From JBASRP01 sp044866075 (lineage in GTDB: Bacteria; Actinomycetota; AC-67): a DNA stretch of 35,025 nucleotides. The position numbers and the translations under genes were made by a program. The notes beneath the pieces were generated by a model that saw only the letters and a list, made by a program, of their open reading frames with translations, was not told the origin of the DNA and did no database searches. The stretch spans positions 1-35,025 of the forward strand of contig JBIOTQ010000137.1 of NCBI GenBank assembly GCA_044866075.1. Direction: 5' to 3'. Shown here piece after piece: positions 20,961 to 28,851 of this stretch; position 1 is the first letter of the stretch, and every line of letters begins with the position of its first letter.

Positions 20961-22588
20961 CGTTCTTCGAGTTGCCGCCGGAGCCGGTACTTCTGGATCT
21001 TCCCCGACAACGTCCGCGGGAAGTCGGTCACAAGCTCGAGGCGCTCGGGCGTCTTCTGCTTGGCGACGCCCTGCTCTTTGAAGTGGGCGAGGATCTCCTC
21101 GAGCGTCAGCGGCTGGTCGTCGCGCGTCTTGACGAACGCGCAGACGCGCTCGCCGTAGCGCGCGTCGGCGATCGCGGTGACGGCCGACTCCTGCACCTTC
21201 GGGTGCGTCGCGAGGATCTCTTCGACCTCGCGCGCGGAGATGTTCTCGCCGCCGCGGATGATGATGTCTTTCTTGCGGTCGGTGATGACCAGGTAGCCGT
21301 CCGCGTCCAACCGGCCGATGTCCCCCGTGCGGAACCAACCGTCGTCGTCGAAAGCCTCGGCGTCCATCGCCGGATCCATGTAGCCGAGGAACTGATCGGG
21401 GCCGCGCGAGAGCACCTCGCCCTCCTCACCGTGCGGGACCTCCTTCCCGTCGTCGTCGACGAGACGGATCTCGACGTCGGCCTGCGGGCGGCCGTCGGTG
21501 AACGCGCACTTGTCGGGCGGGTCGGTGAGAGTCCCCATCGTGATCGAGGGGTGCTCGGTGCAGCCGTACGAGCGCGACGACGCCCAGCCGAGCCCGTGCA
21601 GCTGCTGCACGATCGACGGCGGCACGCCGGCGCCGCCGAGCCCGAAGAGCTGGAGCGACGACGTGTCGAAGTCCTTGAACTCGGGCGCCCCAACGAGAGT
21701 CATCGCGAAGAACGTCGCGCCGCCCGTCCGCGTCACCTTGTGCTCCTGGATCAGCTCCAGCGCCCATTTCGGATCCCAGCCGTCCATCAGCACGAGCTTC
21801 TGGTAGCCGTACAGGAACGGCGCGATCAGCGCGGAGAAGATCCCCGCAATGTGGCCGATCGGGTTCGGGCATAGGAAGACGTCCTGCTCGTCCCCGCCGG
21901 AGCACGCTTTCGTCTGGCGGCACTCGGCGAGCAACGAATTGTGCGAGTGCACGACACCTTTCGGGTCGGAGGTCGTGCCCGACGTGTACGCGAGGATGTG
22001 CGGCTCGTCGGGTGAGATATCCGGCCGTTCGAAGTTCGTCCTCGCTTTCGCTTCGAGGTCGGCGTAGGAGAGGCATCCGTCGGGGACCTTCTCGCCGACG
22101 ACGATCACGTGCTCGAGCTCGGGGAGGCGAGGGCGGATCGCCGAGACCATCGCGGTGTAGTCCACGCCCCGCCAGTCGTCCGGCACCACGAACGCCCTCG
22201 CGCCGGACTGGCGGAGGATGAACTCCACCTCTTTCGCTTGGTAGATGTGGATGATCGGTGTGACGACGACGCCGAGCGCGGTGGCCGCGTGATAGAGGAG
22301 ACACGCCTCCATCCAGTTGGGCATCTCCATCGCGAGCACGTCGCCCTTGCGCAGGCCGAGAGCGTGCAACGCCCCGGCGAGCTGCGAGCCCCGCTCGTGC
22401 ATCTCGCGGTATGTGAGCGTCGCGGGACGTGTGGGTGAGGCCACGACGAAGAGACTGTCGGGCCAGCGCTGAAGCGCGCCTTCTTCGAGAGCGTCGTTGA
22501 ACGTCCGCGAGCCCCAGAGCCCGCGGCGACGGTAGTCGTCGAAGAGCCGCGCGCGGACCGGCTGCCGCGGGAAAGTCTCTTTGAGCAT
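20957..22588 (-). CDS. Acyl-CoA synthetase, AMP-forming (cyclohexanecarboxylate/fatty acid ligase-like)
   Basis: A 543-aa ANL-superfamily ligase that activates a carboxylic acid with ATP to the acyl-AMP and then to the CoA thioester. The P-loop-like motif is YTSGTTSDPKGVVHSHN, the A5 motif is YGCTEHPS, the A7/A8 hinge region is GDIGRLDADGYLVITDRKKD followed by IIIRGGENIS, and Lys530 in TLSGKIQKYRLR is the expected catalytic lysine. The overall look is closest to AliA-like cyclohexanecarboxylate-CoA and medium-chain fatty acid ligases, so the acid is likely cyclic or medium-chain. ATG 22588 has a GGAAGGA upstream, and TAGAAT at 22621-22626 (minus) is a good -10 box. The gene is divergent from the secreted protein gene, with an inverted repeat overlapping its -10 box. 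Confidence 0.88.
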   Translation of the reverse strand: MLKETFPRQPVRARLFDDYRRRGLWGSRTFNDALEEGALQRWPDSLFVVASPTRPATLTYREMHERGSQLAGALHALGLRKGDVLAMEMPNWMEACLLYHAATALGVVVTPIIHIYQAKEVEFILRQSGARAFVVPDDWRGVDYTAMVSAIRPRLPELEHVIVVGEKVPDGCLSYADLEAKARTNFERPDISPDEPHILAYTSGTTSDPKGVVHSHNSLLAECRQTKACSGGDEQDVFLCPNPIGHIAGIFSALIAPFLYGYQKLVLMDGWDPKWALELIQEHKVTRTGGATFFAMTLVGAPEFKDFDTSSLQLFGLGGAGVPPSIVQQLHGLGWASSRSYGCTEHPSITMGTLTDPPDKCAFTDGRPQADVEIRLVDDDGKEVPHGEEGEVLSRGPDQFLGYMDPAMDAEAFDDDGWFRTGDIGRLDADGYLVITDRKKDIIIRGGENISAREVEEILATHPKVQESAVTAIADARYGERVCAFVKTRDDQPLTLEEILAHFKEQGVAKQKTPERLELVTDFPRTLSGKIQKYRLRRQLEER

Positions 22589-22620
22589 CCCTCTACCGTC
22601 CTTCCGTCTGCGGGATTGGG

Positions 22621-22641
22621 ATTCTAGGCGCGGCGGCCTAG
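22621..22641. promoter_or_regulatory. Divergent promoter region: -10 box TAGAAT with overlapping inverted repeat
   Basis: TAGAAT on the minus strand (22626 to 22621) fits the -10 box of the acyl-CoA ligase gene. It overlaps CTAGGC-N6-GCCTAG at 22624-22641, a perfect 6-bp inverted repeat suitable for a dimeric repressor. Confidence 0.5.
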
Positions 22642-22703
22642 GAGGAGGAGCCGGGAGCCTCGTCGCCGAATCTCTCGTCACCGGCACGTCTCCGGGGAGC
22701 GAG

Positions 22704-23972
22704 ATGAACAAGCGGATCCGCGGTATCGCCGTCGCACTCTTCCTGCTCCTTGCCGTCCTCGGCTCGGCCGGCGCCACGCCATCCCAGACGCAGGCCGCCT
22801 CCTCCTCGGACGTCGTCCTGAGCACGCAGGGCGAGTACCTCGACGCCTACTTCGCCGACGGGTCGGGAGGCTTCGCGAAAAAGGTCCTCGTGGCACCCGA
22901 CGACCCGGCGCAGGGGGGTCGGCATCTCAACGGCAAAGTGTGCTTCTTCCCCGACAATGCGCCGCCGGAGTTCCACGGCCGGTTCGTCGTCGCCGACGAC
23001 ACCTATCGGGAAGCGTGCGTCGACGATCATCAATCCCGCTGCGGCATCACGGACGAGAACGATCCCAGCTTCGTGGGGAATGACCCCGACGGGTGGGGGA
23101 TCTTCAATCCCGACGCGACGTGGGCCAAGCGCGTGATCACGACCGGAACCGCGGCGAACCACGACGCGCGCGGAACGGCCGACCCGCAGGGGTGCGCCTT
23201 CGACGATCACGCGAACCTGATCGGTAACGACGTGGGGTCCGGTAACCCCGGCGAGGCGCACGGGAACATCATCATGTTCTTCAGCGACGGCGGATACACC
23301 GAGCACTGCTTCCTCGCCACGGACCTCGCGCAACCCGGGCAGCTCGTGATCGAGAACGGCGTCGTTTACGTGCCTCTGTCGGGCGGCGGGATGATCCGCA
23401 AGCTCAAGCCCCCGTTCCCGCAGAGCGCGGACGACTGCGCTCCCACGCCCCATCCGGACGGCGACACGGTCCCGATGCCGGACGCCGCGCACACGCCGAC
23501 CGTCGACCGCCTCGTCGTCCCCGGCGCATTCACGCCGACGTCGATGGTCCGGCGGCCCGGCGATGGTGCGCCGGGGAGCTGGTACGTCGCCAGCGTGCTC
23601 GTGACGCCGACCATCCTGGAGATCGTGGAGACGCCGACCGACACCGTGTCCCTTGGTGTGCCCGTCCGCCCGATCGTGTTGCCGTTCGTTCCGAAGAACC
23701 CCATCGGCATGGACGTCGCCTCCGACGGCAGCGCGATCTTCTACGCGGAACTGAACCTGACCCTGCCGGACCTCGGGACGGGCTGCGGACGGGTCTCGCT
23801 GGTGCGGCTCGACCCCGTCACAGGCCTCCCGTCTCCTCCGGAGGTGATCCGCGGCAACTTGCGGTTCCCCGACGGGATCACGGTTCTCGACAGGAACCGG
23901 TTCGACGTCGACTTCAACGCACTGCCCGATGCGCCGAGCTTCAACGAGTCGGACTGCTCGGGATCCGGCTAG
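22704..23972 (+). CDS. Secreted beta-propeller-like protein (SMP-30/NHL type)
   Basis: A 422-aa exported protein. The signal peptide is NKRIRGIAVALFLLLAVLGS with a cleavage region near GATPSQTQA. The mature part is beta-rich with repeated aspartate-glycine turns such as PIGMDVASDGSAIFYAELNL and NLRFPDGITVLDRNRFDVD, typical of SMP-30/NHL propeller blades; no CXXCH haem motif or catalytic motif is visible. The mature protein has eight cysteines (in KVCFFP, EACVDD, SRCGIT, QGCAFDD, EHCFLA, DDCAPT, TGCGRV and SDCSG), an even number consistent with disulfides outside the cell. ATG 22704 follows GGAG by about 6 nt. It is divergent from the acyl-CoA ligase. The assignment as a propeller is by overall look, not a clear family signature. 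Confidence 0.7.
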   Translation: MNKRIRGIAVALFLLLAVLGSAGATPSQTQAASSSDVVLSTQGEYLDAYFADGSGGFAKKVLVAPDDPAQGGRHLNGKVCFFPDNAPPEFHGRFVVADDTYREACVDDHQSRCGITDENDPSFVGNDPDGWGIFNPDATWAKRVITTGTAANHDARGTADPQGCAFDDHANLIGNDVGSGNPGEAHGNIIMFFSDGGYTEHCFLATDLAQPGQLVIENGVVYVPLSGGGMIRKLKPPFPQSADDCAPTPHPDGDTVPMPDAAHTPTVDRLVVPGAFTPTSMVRRPGDGAPGSWYVASVLVTPTILEIVETPTDTVSLGVPVRPIVLPFVPKNPIGMDVASDGSAIFYAELNLTLPDLGTGCGRVSLVRLDPVTGLPSPPEVIRGNLRFPDGITVLDRNRFDVDFNALPDAPSFNESDCSGSG

Positions 23973-24034
23973 AACGCATCTCCTCCGGCGTCTGGCGTAA
24001 CGTTGGTCCGTCCGCTCGTTCGGCGAGGTCGTTC

Positions 24035-25024
24035 GTGCTGCTGATCGGGATCGTTCCCCCACCGTCTGATCCATCGCTCGCGTCGATGGCGTACGCCGGG
24101 ATGCTGGGCGAGGGCTGGCGGGTCGAGGGCTTCAACAACATCGACGACGTCACCGACGACGTCGCGGCCGAGGCCGAGTTCCTCGTCGCGCCTCCGGGCG
24201 CCGGCGAGGTGGACGCGCGTTTCTTCAAGCGTGCGCCGCGCCTTCGGCTCGTGCAGGTTCCGGGGCACGGCTTCGATCACGTCAACGTCGCCGACGCGGC
24301 CGCGGCCGGCGTTCCGGTCGCGACCGTCGCGTCCTCCGGCGCGGAGGCGCACACCGTCGCCGAGATGGCGATACTGCTCGCCGGCGTCGCGAGCCGCCGT
24401 GTGCTGCACGGTCACCGCGCACTGCTCGACGGGCGATGGGGGACGCTCGCGATGCTCGAGGGCGGCGTGTTCGAGCTCGCCGGAAAGACGATCGGTCTCG
24501 TCGGGCTCGGGCGCATCGGGCGCGAGGTCACCAAGCGCGCGCGCGCGTTCGACATGCGCGTGATCTATCACGACGTGTTCCGGCTCTCGGCCGAGGACGA
24601 AGCGGCGATCGGCGTCGAGTTCCGCGAACTCGACCCGCTGCTCGGCGAGGCCGATTTCGTCTCGTTGCACGCGCCGCTGACACCGGAGACGCGGAACCTG
24701 ATCAACGAGCGGACGCTCGGGCTCATGAAACCGAACGCGGTGCTGGTGAACACGGCGCGCGGGCCCTTGGTGGACGCCGGCGCGCTGGCCGCCGCGCTGC
24801 GCGCGGGGACGATCCGCGCCGCGGCGATCGACGTCTTCGATCCCGAACCCCCGGGACCGGACAACCCTCTGCTCGGCCTGGACAACGTCGTGCTCTCGCC
24901 GCACATGGCCGGCGTCACCGGCGAATCGATCCTGCGTATCCTCGCGGCGGCGCTGGAGAACTGCCTCCGCGTGGGACGGGGAGAGGCGCCGTTGGACGTG
25001 GTGGCCGAAGGCTCGTCACACTGA
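24035..25024 (+). CDS. D-2-hydroxyacid dehydrogenase (NAD-dependent)
   Basis: A 329-aa D-isomer-specific 2-hydroxyacid dehydrogenase that interconverts a 2-oxoacid and the D-2-hydroxyacid. The nucleotide-binding motif GLGRIG is at 157-162, and the catalytic trio is Arg242 (VNTARGPLVD), Glu271 (DVFDPEPPG) and His290 (LSPHMAG). The N-terminal substrate lobe has QVPGHGFDHVNV. Glyoxylate/hydroxypyruvate reductase, phosphoglycerate dehydrogenase-like and D-lactate-type enzymes share this layout, so the substrate is open; there is no ACT domain, which argues against SerA. GTG 24035 has a GAGG site 6 nt upstream, and TAACGT near 23997 could be the -10 box. It is followed after 31 bp by the ThDP lyase, suggesting one pathway. 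Confidence 0.9.
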   Translation: MLLIGIVPPPSDPSLASMAYAGMLGEGWRVEGFNNIDDVTDDVAAEAEFLVAPPGAGEVDARFFKRAPRLRLVQVPGHGFDHVNVADAAAAGVPVATVASSGAEAHTVAEMAILLAGVASRRVLHGHRALLDGRWGTLAMLEGGVFELAGKTIGLVGLGRIGREVTKRARAFDMRVIYHDVFRLSAEDEAAIGVEFRELDPLLGEADFVSLHAPLTPETRNLINERTLGLMKPNAVLVNTARGPLVDAGALAAALRAGTIRAAAIDVFDPEPPGPDNPLLGLDNVVLSPHMAGVTGESILRILAAALENCLRVGRGEAPLDVVAEGSSH

Positions 25025-25055
25025 CGCGAGACACCCACTCCGAGGAGGACTCGAC

Positions 25056-26693
25056 ATGCTTGGTGGACGGATCGTCGCCGCGTGGCTGAAGGCGCAAGGG
25101 GTCGAGAAGCTCTTCGCGCTGTCCGGCGAGCACATCCTGCCGTTGTTCGATGGCTGCGCGAGCGAAGGCATCGATGTGATCGCGACGCGGCACGAGCAGG
25201 CCGCGGTGCTCGCGGCCGAGGCCTACGCGCGCGTCACGGGCAGGCCCGGCGTCGCCGCGGTGACCGCGGGCCCCGGCGTGACGAACGCCGTCACCGGCCT
25301 CGCGGTCGCGAACACCTCCGGCTCGCCGGTGATGCTGCTTGCCGGGCGCACGTCGACGGTCAAGCGTTTGACGGGGACGTTCCAGGACATCGACGGCAGC
25401 GCGATCGCCGGTCCGGTCACGAAGTGGGCGGAGACGGCGTTCGATACCGAGCGGCTCCCCGTCTATCTCGAGGCGGGCTGGCGCCGCATGCTCGGCGGGC
25501 GGCCGGGCGCCGTGTTCCTCGAGGTGCCGCACGACGTCCTGAAGGGCGACGCCGAGGTTCCGGTCGAGCCGGTGCGGTTCGCCGAGCCGCCGGGCGCGGA
25601 ACCCGAGGCCCTCAAGCGCGCTCTGAAGATGCTCGGCGACGCCGAGAAGCCGATGGTGATCTGCGGGGGCGGCGCGTTCTGGGCGGGGGCCGCCGATGCG
25701 CTGCGCGCGTTCGCGGAGCGCACGATGATCCCCGTCGCGACGCTCAACGCGGCGCGCGGGCTACTGCCCGACGGTCACGACTCGTGTATCGGGCCTATGG
25801 CCGAAGCGGGCCTCGCGCTGTTGCAGGCGGACGTGATCCTCGTCGTCGGGACGAAGTTCGACGCGAGCGTGACGTTCGGCGGCCCGCCGTTGTTCACCGG
25901 CAACGAGAAGATCATCCAGGTCGATCTCGAAGCGACGTCGTTCGGTCTGAACCGCATGCCCGATCTCGCGGTGACGGGCGACGCGCGCGTGGTGCTGTCG
26001 CAGCTCGGCGACGGCTGGGACGCCAAGCCGAAGGACGAGTGGTGCCGCGCCGCGAAGGAGACCGGCACGCAGATGCACGCGGCCTGGGAGGGGATGACGT
26101 CGGGCGAGGGCTCCCCGGTGCCGCCGGGCCGCGTCGTGCGCGAGGTCGTCAACGCGGCCGGACGCGACGCGATCCTGATCTCCGACGGCGGCGACTCGCA
26201 CACGTGGGCCATCACGACGTTCCCCGCGTACCGGCCGGGCTCGTACCTGCACACGCACGATTCGCTCGGCACGATCGGCGTCGGCGTTCCGTTCGCGCTC
26301 GGCGCGAAGGCGGCGGCGCCGGGCCGGCCGGTTGTGTGCTTGATCGGCGACGGGTCGTTCGGGTTCGGCGCTTTGGAATTGGAGACGGCCGCGCGGAACA
26401 ACCTGCCGTTCACGACGGTGATCATGAACAACGGCTCGTGGGGGAACATCCGCCACGAGCAAGGGCGGCAGTTCTCCGAGACGAACGCGACCGAACTGTC
26501 TGTGGCGAGCTACGAGAAGATCGCCGAGGCGTTCGGCGGGTACGGCGAGCGCGTCGACGACGCCGCGAACCTCGGCCCGGCGATCCGTCGCGCGATCGAT
26601 TCCGGGAAGCCGGCCGTCGTGAACGCGATCACGCAGCCCGGCGTGGTCAGCGAGATCACGAAGATGGTCGGCGGCATGATGTCGATGCTGTGA
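25056..26693 (+). CDS. ThDP-dependent enzyme, acetolactate synthase / 2-hydroxyacyl-CoA lyase-like
   Basis: A 545-aa ThDP enzyme of the acetolactate synthase superfamily. The activating glutamate is Glu47 in TRHEQAAVLAAEAYAR, and the ThDP-Mg motif starts with GDG at 431-433 (IGDGSFGFGALELETAARNN) and ends with the Asn pair in TVIMNNGSWGN. The central domain is of the kind that binds FAD in acetolactate synthase or is a relict in decarboxylases. It is not adjacent to an ilvN-type small subunit, and it follows a D-2-hydroxyacid dehydrogenase and precedes a GMC oxidoreductase. A 2-hydroxyacyl-CoA lyase or oxalyl-CoA decarboxylase-like role fits the nearby CoA-transferase, but this is inference. 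AGGAGG before ATG 25056 is a strong ribosome site. Confidence 0.87.
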   Translation: MLGGRIVAAWLKAQGVEKLFALSGEHILPLFDGCASEGIDVIATRHEQAAVLAAEAYARVTGRPGVAAVTAGPGVTNAVTGLAVANTSGSPVMLLAGRTSTVKRLTGTFQDIDGSAIAGPVTKWAETAFDTERLPVYLEAGWRRMLGGRPGAVFLEVPHDVLKGDAEVPVEPVRFAEPPGAEPEALKRALKMLGDAEKPMVICGGGAFWAGAADALRAFAERTMIPVATLNAARGLLPDGHDSCIGPMAEAGLALLQADVILVVGTKFDASVTFGGPPLFTGNEKIIQVDLEATSFGLNRMPDLAVTGDARVVLSQLGDGWDAKPKDEWCRAAKETGTQMHAAWEGMTSGEGSPVPPGRVVREVVNAAGRDAILISDGGDSHTWAITTFPAYRPGSYLHTHDSLGTIGVGVPFALGAKAAAPGRPVVCLIGDGSFGFGALELETAARNNLPFTTVIMNNGSWGNIRHEQGRQFSETNATELSVASYEKIAEAFGGYGERVDDAANLGPAIRRAIDSGKPAVVNAITQPGVVSEITKMVGGMMSML

Positions 26694-28159
26694 CCGAGTA
26701 CGAGGTCGTCGTCGTCGGCGCCGGAGCGGCCGGCGGGATCGTCGCGGCACGGCTCGCGGAGCGCGGGCGCCGGGTTCTCTTGCTCGAGGCCGGGCCCGAC
26801 TTCTCCGACGATGCCATCCCCGACTTCGTCACCACGCACCACCTCGCGAACGTACCGTCGTACGACTGGGGCTACATGAGCGAGGGGGACCGCGCCATCC
26901 CGCTGCCGCGCGGCCGATTGGTGGGCGGGTCGTCGTCGGTGAACTCGATCGCCGCGGTGCGGCCGCAGCCGGCCGACCTCGACGCGTGGGGCATCCCCGA
27001 GTGGACGTGGGACGCGTGCTTGCCCGCTCTGTGCCGGCTCGAGAACGACGTCGCATACGGGCATGAGCCGTACCACGGGGACGCCGGGCCGATCCGCGTC
27101 GAGCGCGGTGACCTCGACGCCGCGCGCGCGGTCACCCGCGCCGGCTTCGAAGCGTGTGCCGAGGCGGGATACCCGATCGAGATGGACCAGAACGCGCCCG
27201 GAGCGACCGGCGCCGGGCCCCAACCCTCCAACGTGGCCGATGGGGTGCGGCAGTCGACGCTCGTGACGTACATCCGCGACGCGCGACACCTTGCAGAGTT
27301 CTCGTTGCGGGCGGACGCGGCCGTCGACCGAGTGCTGCTGGACGGCGGCCGCGCTATCGGGGTCGTCCTCGCCGGCGGGGAAGAGTTCCGCGCGCGCCTC
27401 GTTGTCCTCTCGGCCGGCGCGTACGCGACGCCGCAGATCCTCATGCGGTCCGGGATCGGGCCGGCCTCGCACCTCCGCGAGCTCGGGATCGCGGTTCTCG
27501 CCGACCTGCCGGTCGGTGACGGGTTGATGGATCACCCCGCGTTGCCGGGCATCCTCGGGATGGCGCGCGAGCCGGGGGAGGCGCTCGTCCCTCTGACGCA
27601 GCGCTGGATGCTGCGGACCTCGTTCGACGGACGACACGGCGCGGAGGACGTGCATATCTTCGGACCGTTCACGCGCGTGTCGGTCGGCGATCCCATGCCG
27701 CCGGAGGGTTTCGTCATCGCCGGTTTCGCGGCCAAGCCGCAGTCCCGCGGGACCGTGCGGTTGCGTTCCGCGGACCCAAACGACCCGCCGCGGGTCGTGC
27801 TCAACTACTTCGACGACCCGGCGGATCTCGACGTGATGGTGCGCTGCGTGCGCGCGATCCACGAGCTGTACGCGCAACCGTCGCTCACGAAGGTGACCGA
27901 CCAGGTCGTGTTCCCCGCGCCCGGCACACCCGACGCCGAGCTGCGCGAGATGATCCGGGCCGGGTCGCTCACCGATCACCACCCGGCCGGGACGTGCGCG
28001 ATCGGGCCCGTCGTCGACCCGCATCTGCGCGTGCACGGGATCGAGGGGCTGCGGGTGTGCGATGGCTCGGTGATGCCGGACATCCCGCGTGCGAATACGA
28101 ACTTCCCGACGATGATGATCGCGGAGCGTTTCATCGAGCTGCTCGACACGGAATCCTAG
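26690..28159 (+). CDS. GMC-family FAD oxidoreductase
   Basis: A 489-aa glucose-methanol-choline oxidoreductase. The FAD dinucleotide fold is VVVGAGAAGGIVAARLAERG, the GMC signature 1 is RGRLVGGSSSVNSIAAVRP, signature 2 is GAYATPQILMRSGIGP, and the C-terminal active site has DHHPAGTCAIG, with His431 as the base, and RANTNFPTMMIAER, whose Asn fits the second active-site position. Members oxidise alcohols such as choline, glucose or 2-hydroxy compounds; the substrate is not readable. GTG 26690 overlaps the stop of the ThDP enzyme gene (GTGA), so both are translationally coupled. It would turn an alcohol into an aldehyde, which is also a possible partner for the lyase. Confidence 0.9.
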   Translation: MTEYEVVVVGAGAAGGIVAARLAERGRRVLLLEAGPDFSDDAIPDFVTTHHLANVPSYDWGYMSEGDRAIPLPRGRLVGGSSSVNSIAAVRPQPADLDAWGIPEWTWDACLPALCRLENDVAYGHEPYHGDAGPIRVERGDLDAARAVTRAGFEACAEAGYPIEMDQNAPGATGAGPQPSNVADGVRQSTLVTYIRDARHLAEFSLRADAAVDRVLLDGGRAIGVVLAGGEEFRARLVVLSAGAYATPQILMRSGIGPASHLRELGIAVLADLPVGDGLMDHPALPGILGMAREPGEALVPLTQRWMLRTSFDGRHGAEDVHIFGPFTRVSVGDPMPPEGFVIAGFAAKPQSRGTVRLRSADPNDPPRVVLNYFDDPADLDVMVRCVRAIHELYAQPSLTKVTDQVVFPAPGTPDAELREMIRAGSLTDHHPAGTCAIGPVVDPHLRVHGIEGLRVCDGSVMPDIPRANTNFPTMMIAERFIELLDTES

Positions 28160-28169
28160 GAGGGCTGCG

Positions 28170-28850
28170 ATGGGTCACATTACGCCCGAGCTCTTTCAGT
28201 TCTTGCGCCAGTTGAAGCGCAACAACGACCGCGCGTGGTTCGCGAAGAACAAGCAGCGCTACGTCGAGGACGTGCAGGAGCCGGTGCTGCAGTTCGTCGC
28301 CGACGCCGGCGTGGGGCTGCGCAAGATCAGCGCGAACCTCGTCGCCGATCCGCGGCCGTCCGGCGGATCGATGTTCCGCATCTACCGCGACACGCGGTTC
28401 TCGAAGGACAAGTCGCCGTTCAAAACGGCGGTCGGGGTCCGTTTCCCGCACCGCTCGTCCCGGGACGTACACGCGCCCGGCCTGTATCTCCACCTCGAGC
28501 CCGGCGAAGTGTTCATCGGCGCCGGCATCTGGCATCCCGACACGAAGACGACGACCAAGATCCGCGAGGCGATCGTCGAGAAACCGGCCGCCTGGAAGAA
28601 GGCCGTGCGCACGGCGCCGTTCTCGACGGCGTTCGAGCTGTCCGGCGATACGCTGAGCCGGGCGCCGCTGGGCTTCGATCCGGAGCACCCGCTCGTCGAC
28701 GATCTCAAGCGCAAGGATTTCATCGGCATCAGGGTCCTCGACGAGAAGACCGCGACGTCGGACCGGTTCTTGCACTCGTTCCTGGCGATGTGCCGCGACG
28801 GCGTGCCGCTGCTGCGATTCTTGTGCGACGCGCTCGGGCTCCCCTTCTGA
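28170..28850 (+). CDS. DUF2461 family protein
   Basis: A 226-aa protein of the DUF2461 (TIGR02453) family. Typical blocks are the opening FQFLRQLKRNNDRAWFAKNK, then FRIYRDTRFSKDKSPFKTAV and PGLYLHLEPGEVFIGAGIW, and later RKDFIGIRVLDEK. These proteins have an oligonucleotide-binding-like or lipocalin-like appearance and no known activity; they are common across bacteria and fungi. There is no signal peptide. The ATG has a GGAGGG site 6 nt upstream. It follows the GMC gene by only 10 bp and so is probably the last gene of the operon; a link to the metabolic genes is not obvious. Family identification is firm but function is unknown. Confidence 0.9.
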   Translation: MGHITPELFQFLRQLKRNNDRAWFAKNKQRYVEDVQEPVLQFVADAGVGLRKISANLVADPRPSGGSMFRIYRDTRFSKDKSPFKTAVGVRFPHRSSRDVHAPGLYLHLEPGEVFIGAGIWHPDTKTTTKIREAIVEKPAAWKKAVRTAPFSTAFELSGDTLSRAPLGFDPEHPLVDDLKRKDFIGIRVLDEKTATSDRFLHSFLAMCRDGVPLLRFLCDALGLPF

Positions 28851-28851
28851 G

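Noticed and set aside
25082..26689. A very long open frame leading into the GMC gene (about 1000 codons in total)
   Set aside because: The first half is an arginine-rich shadow of the ThDP enzyme gene in another frame. Only the part from GTG 26690 has protein motifs.
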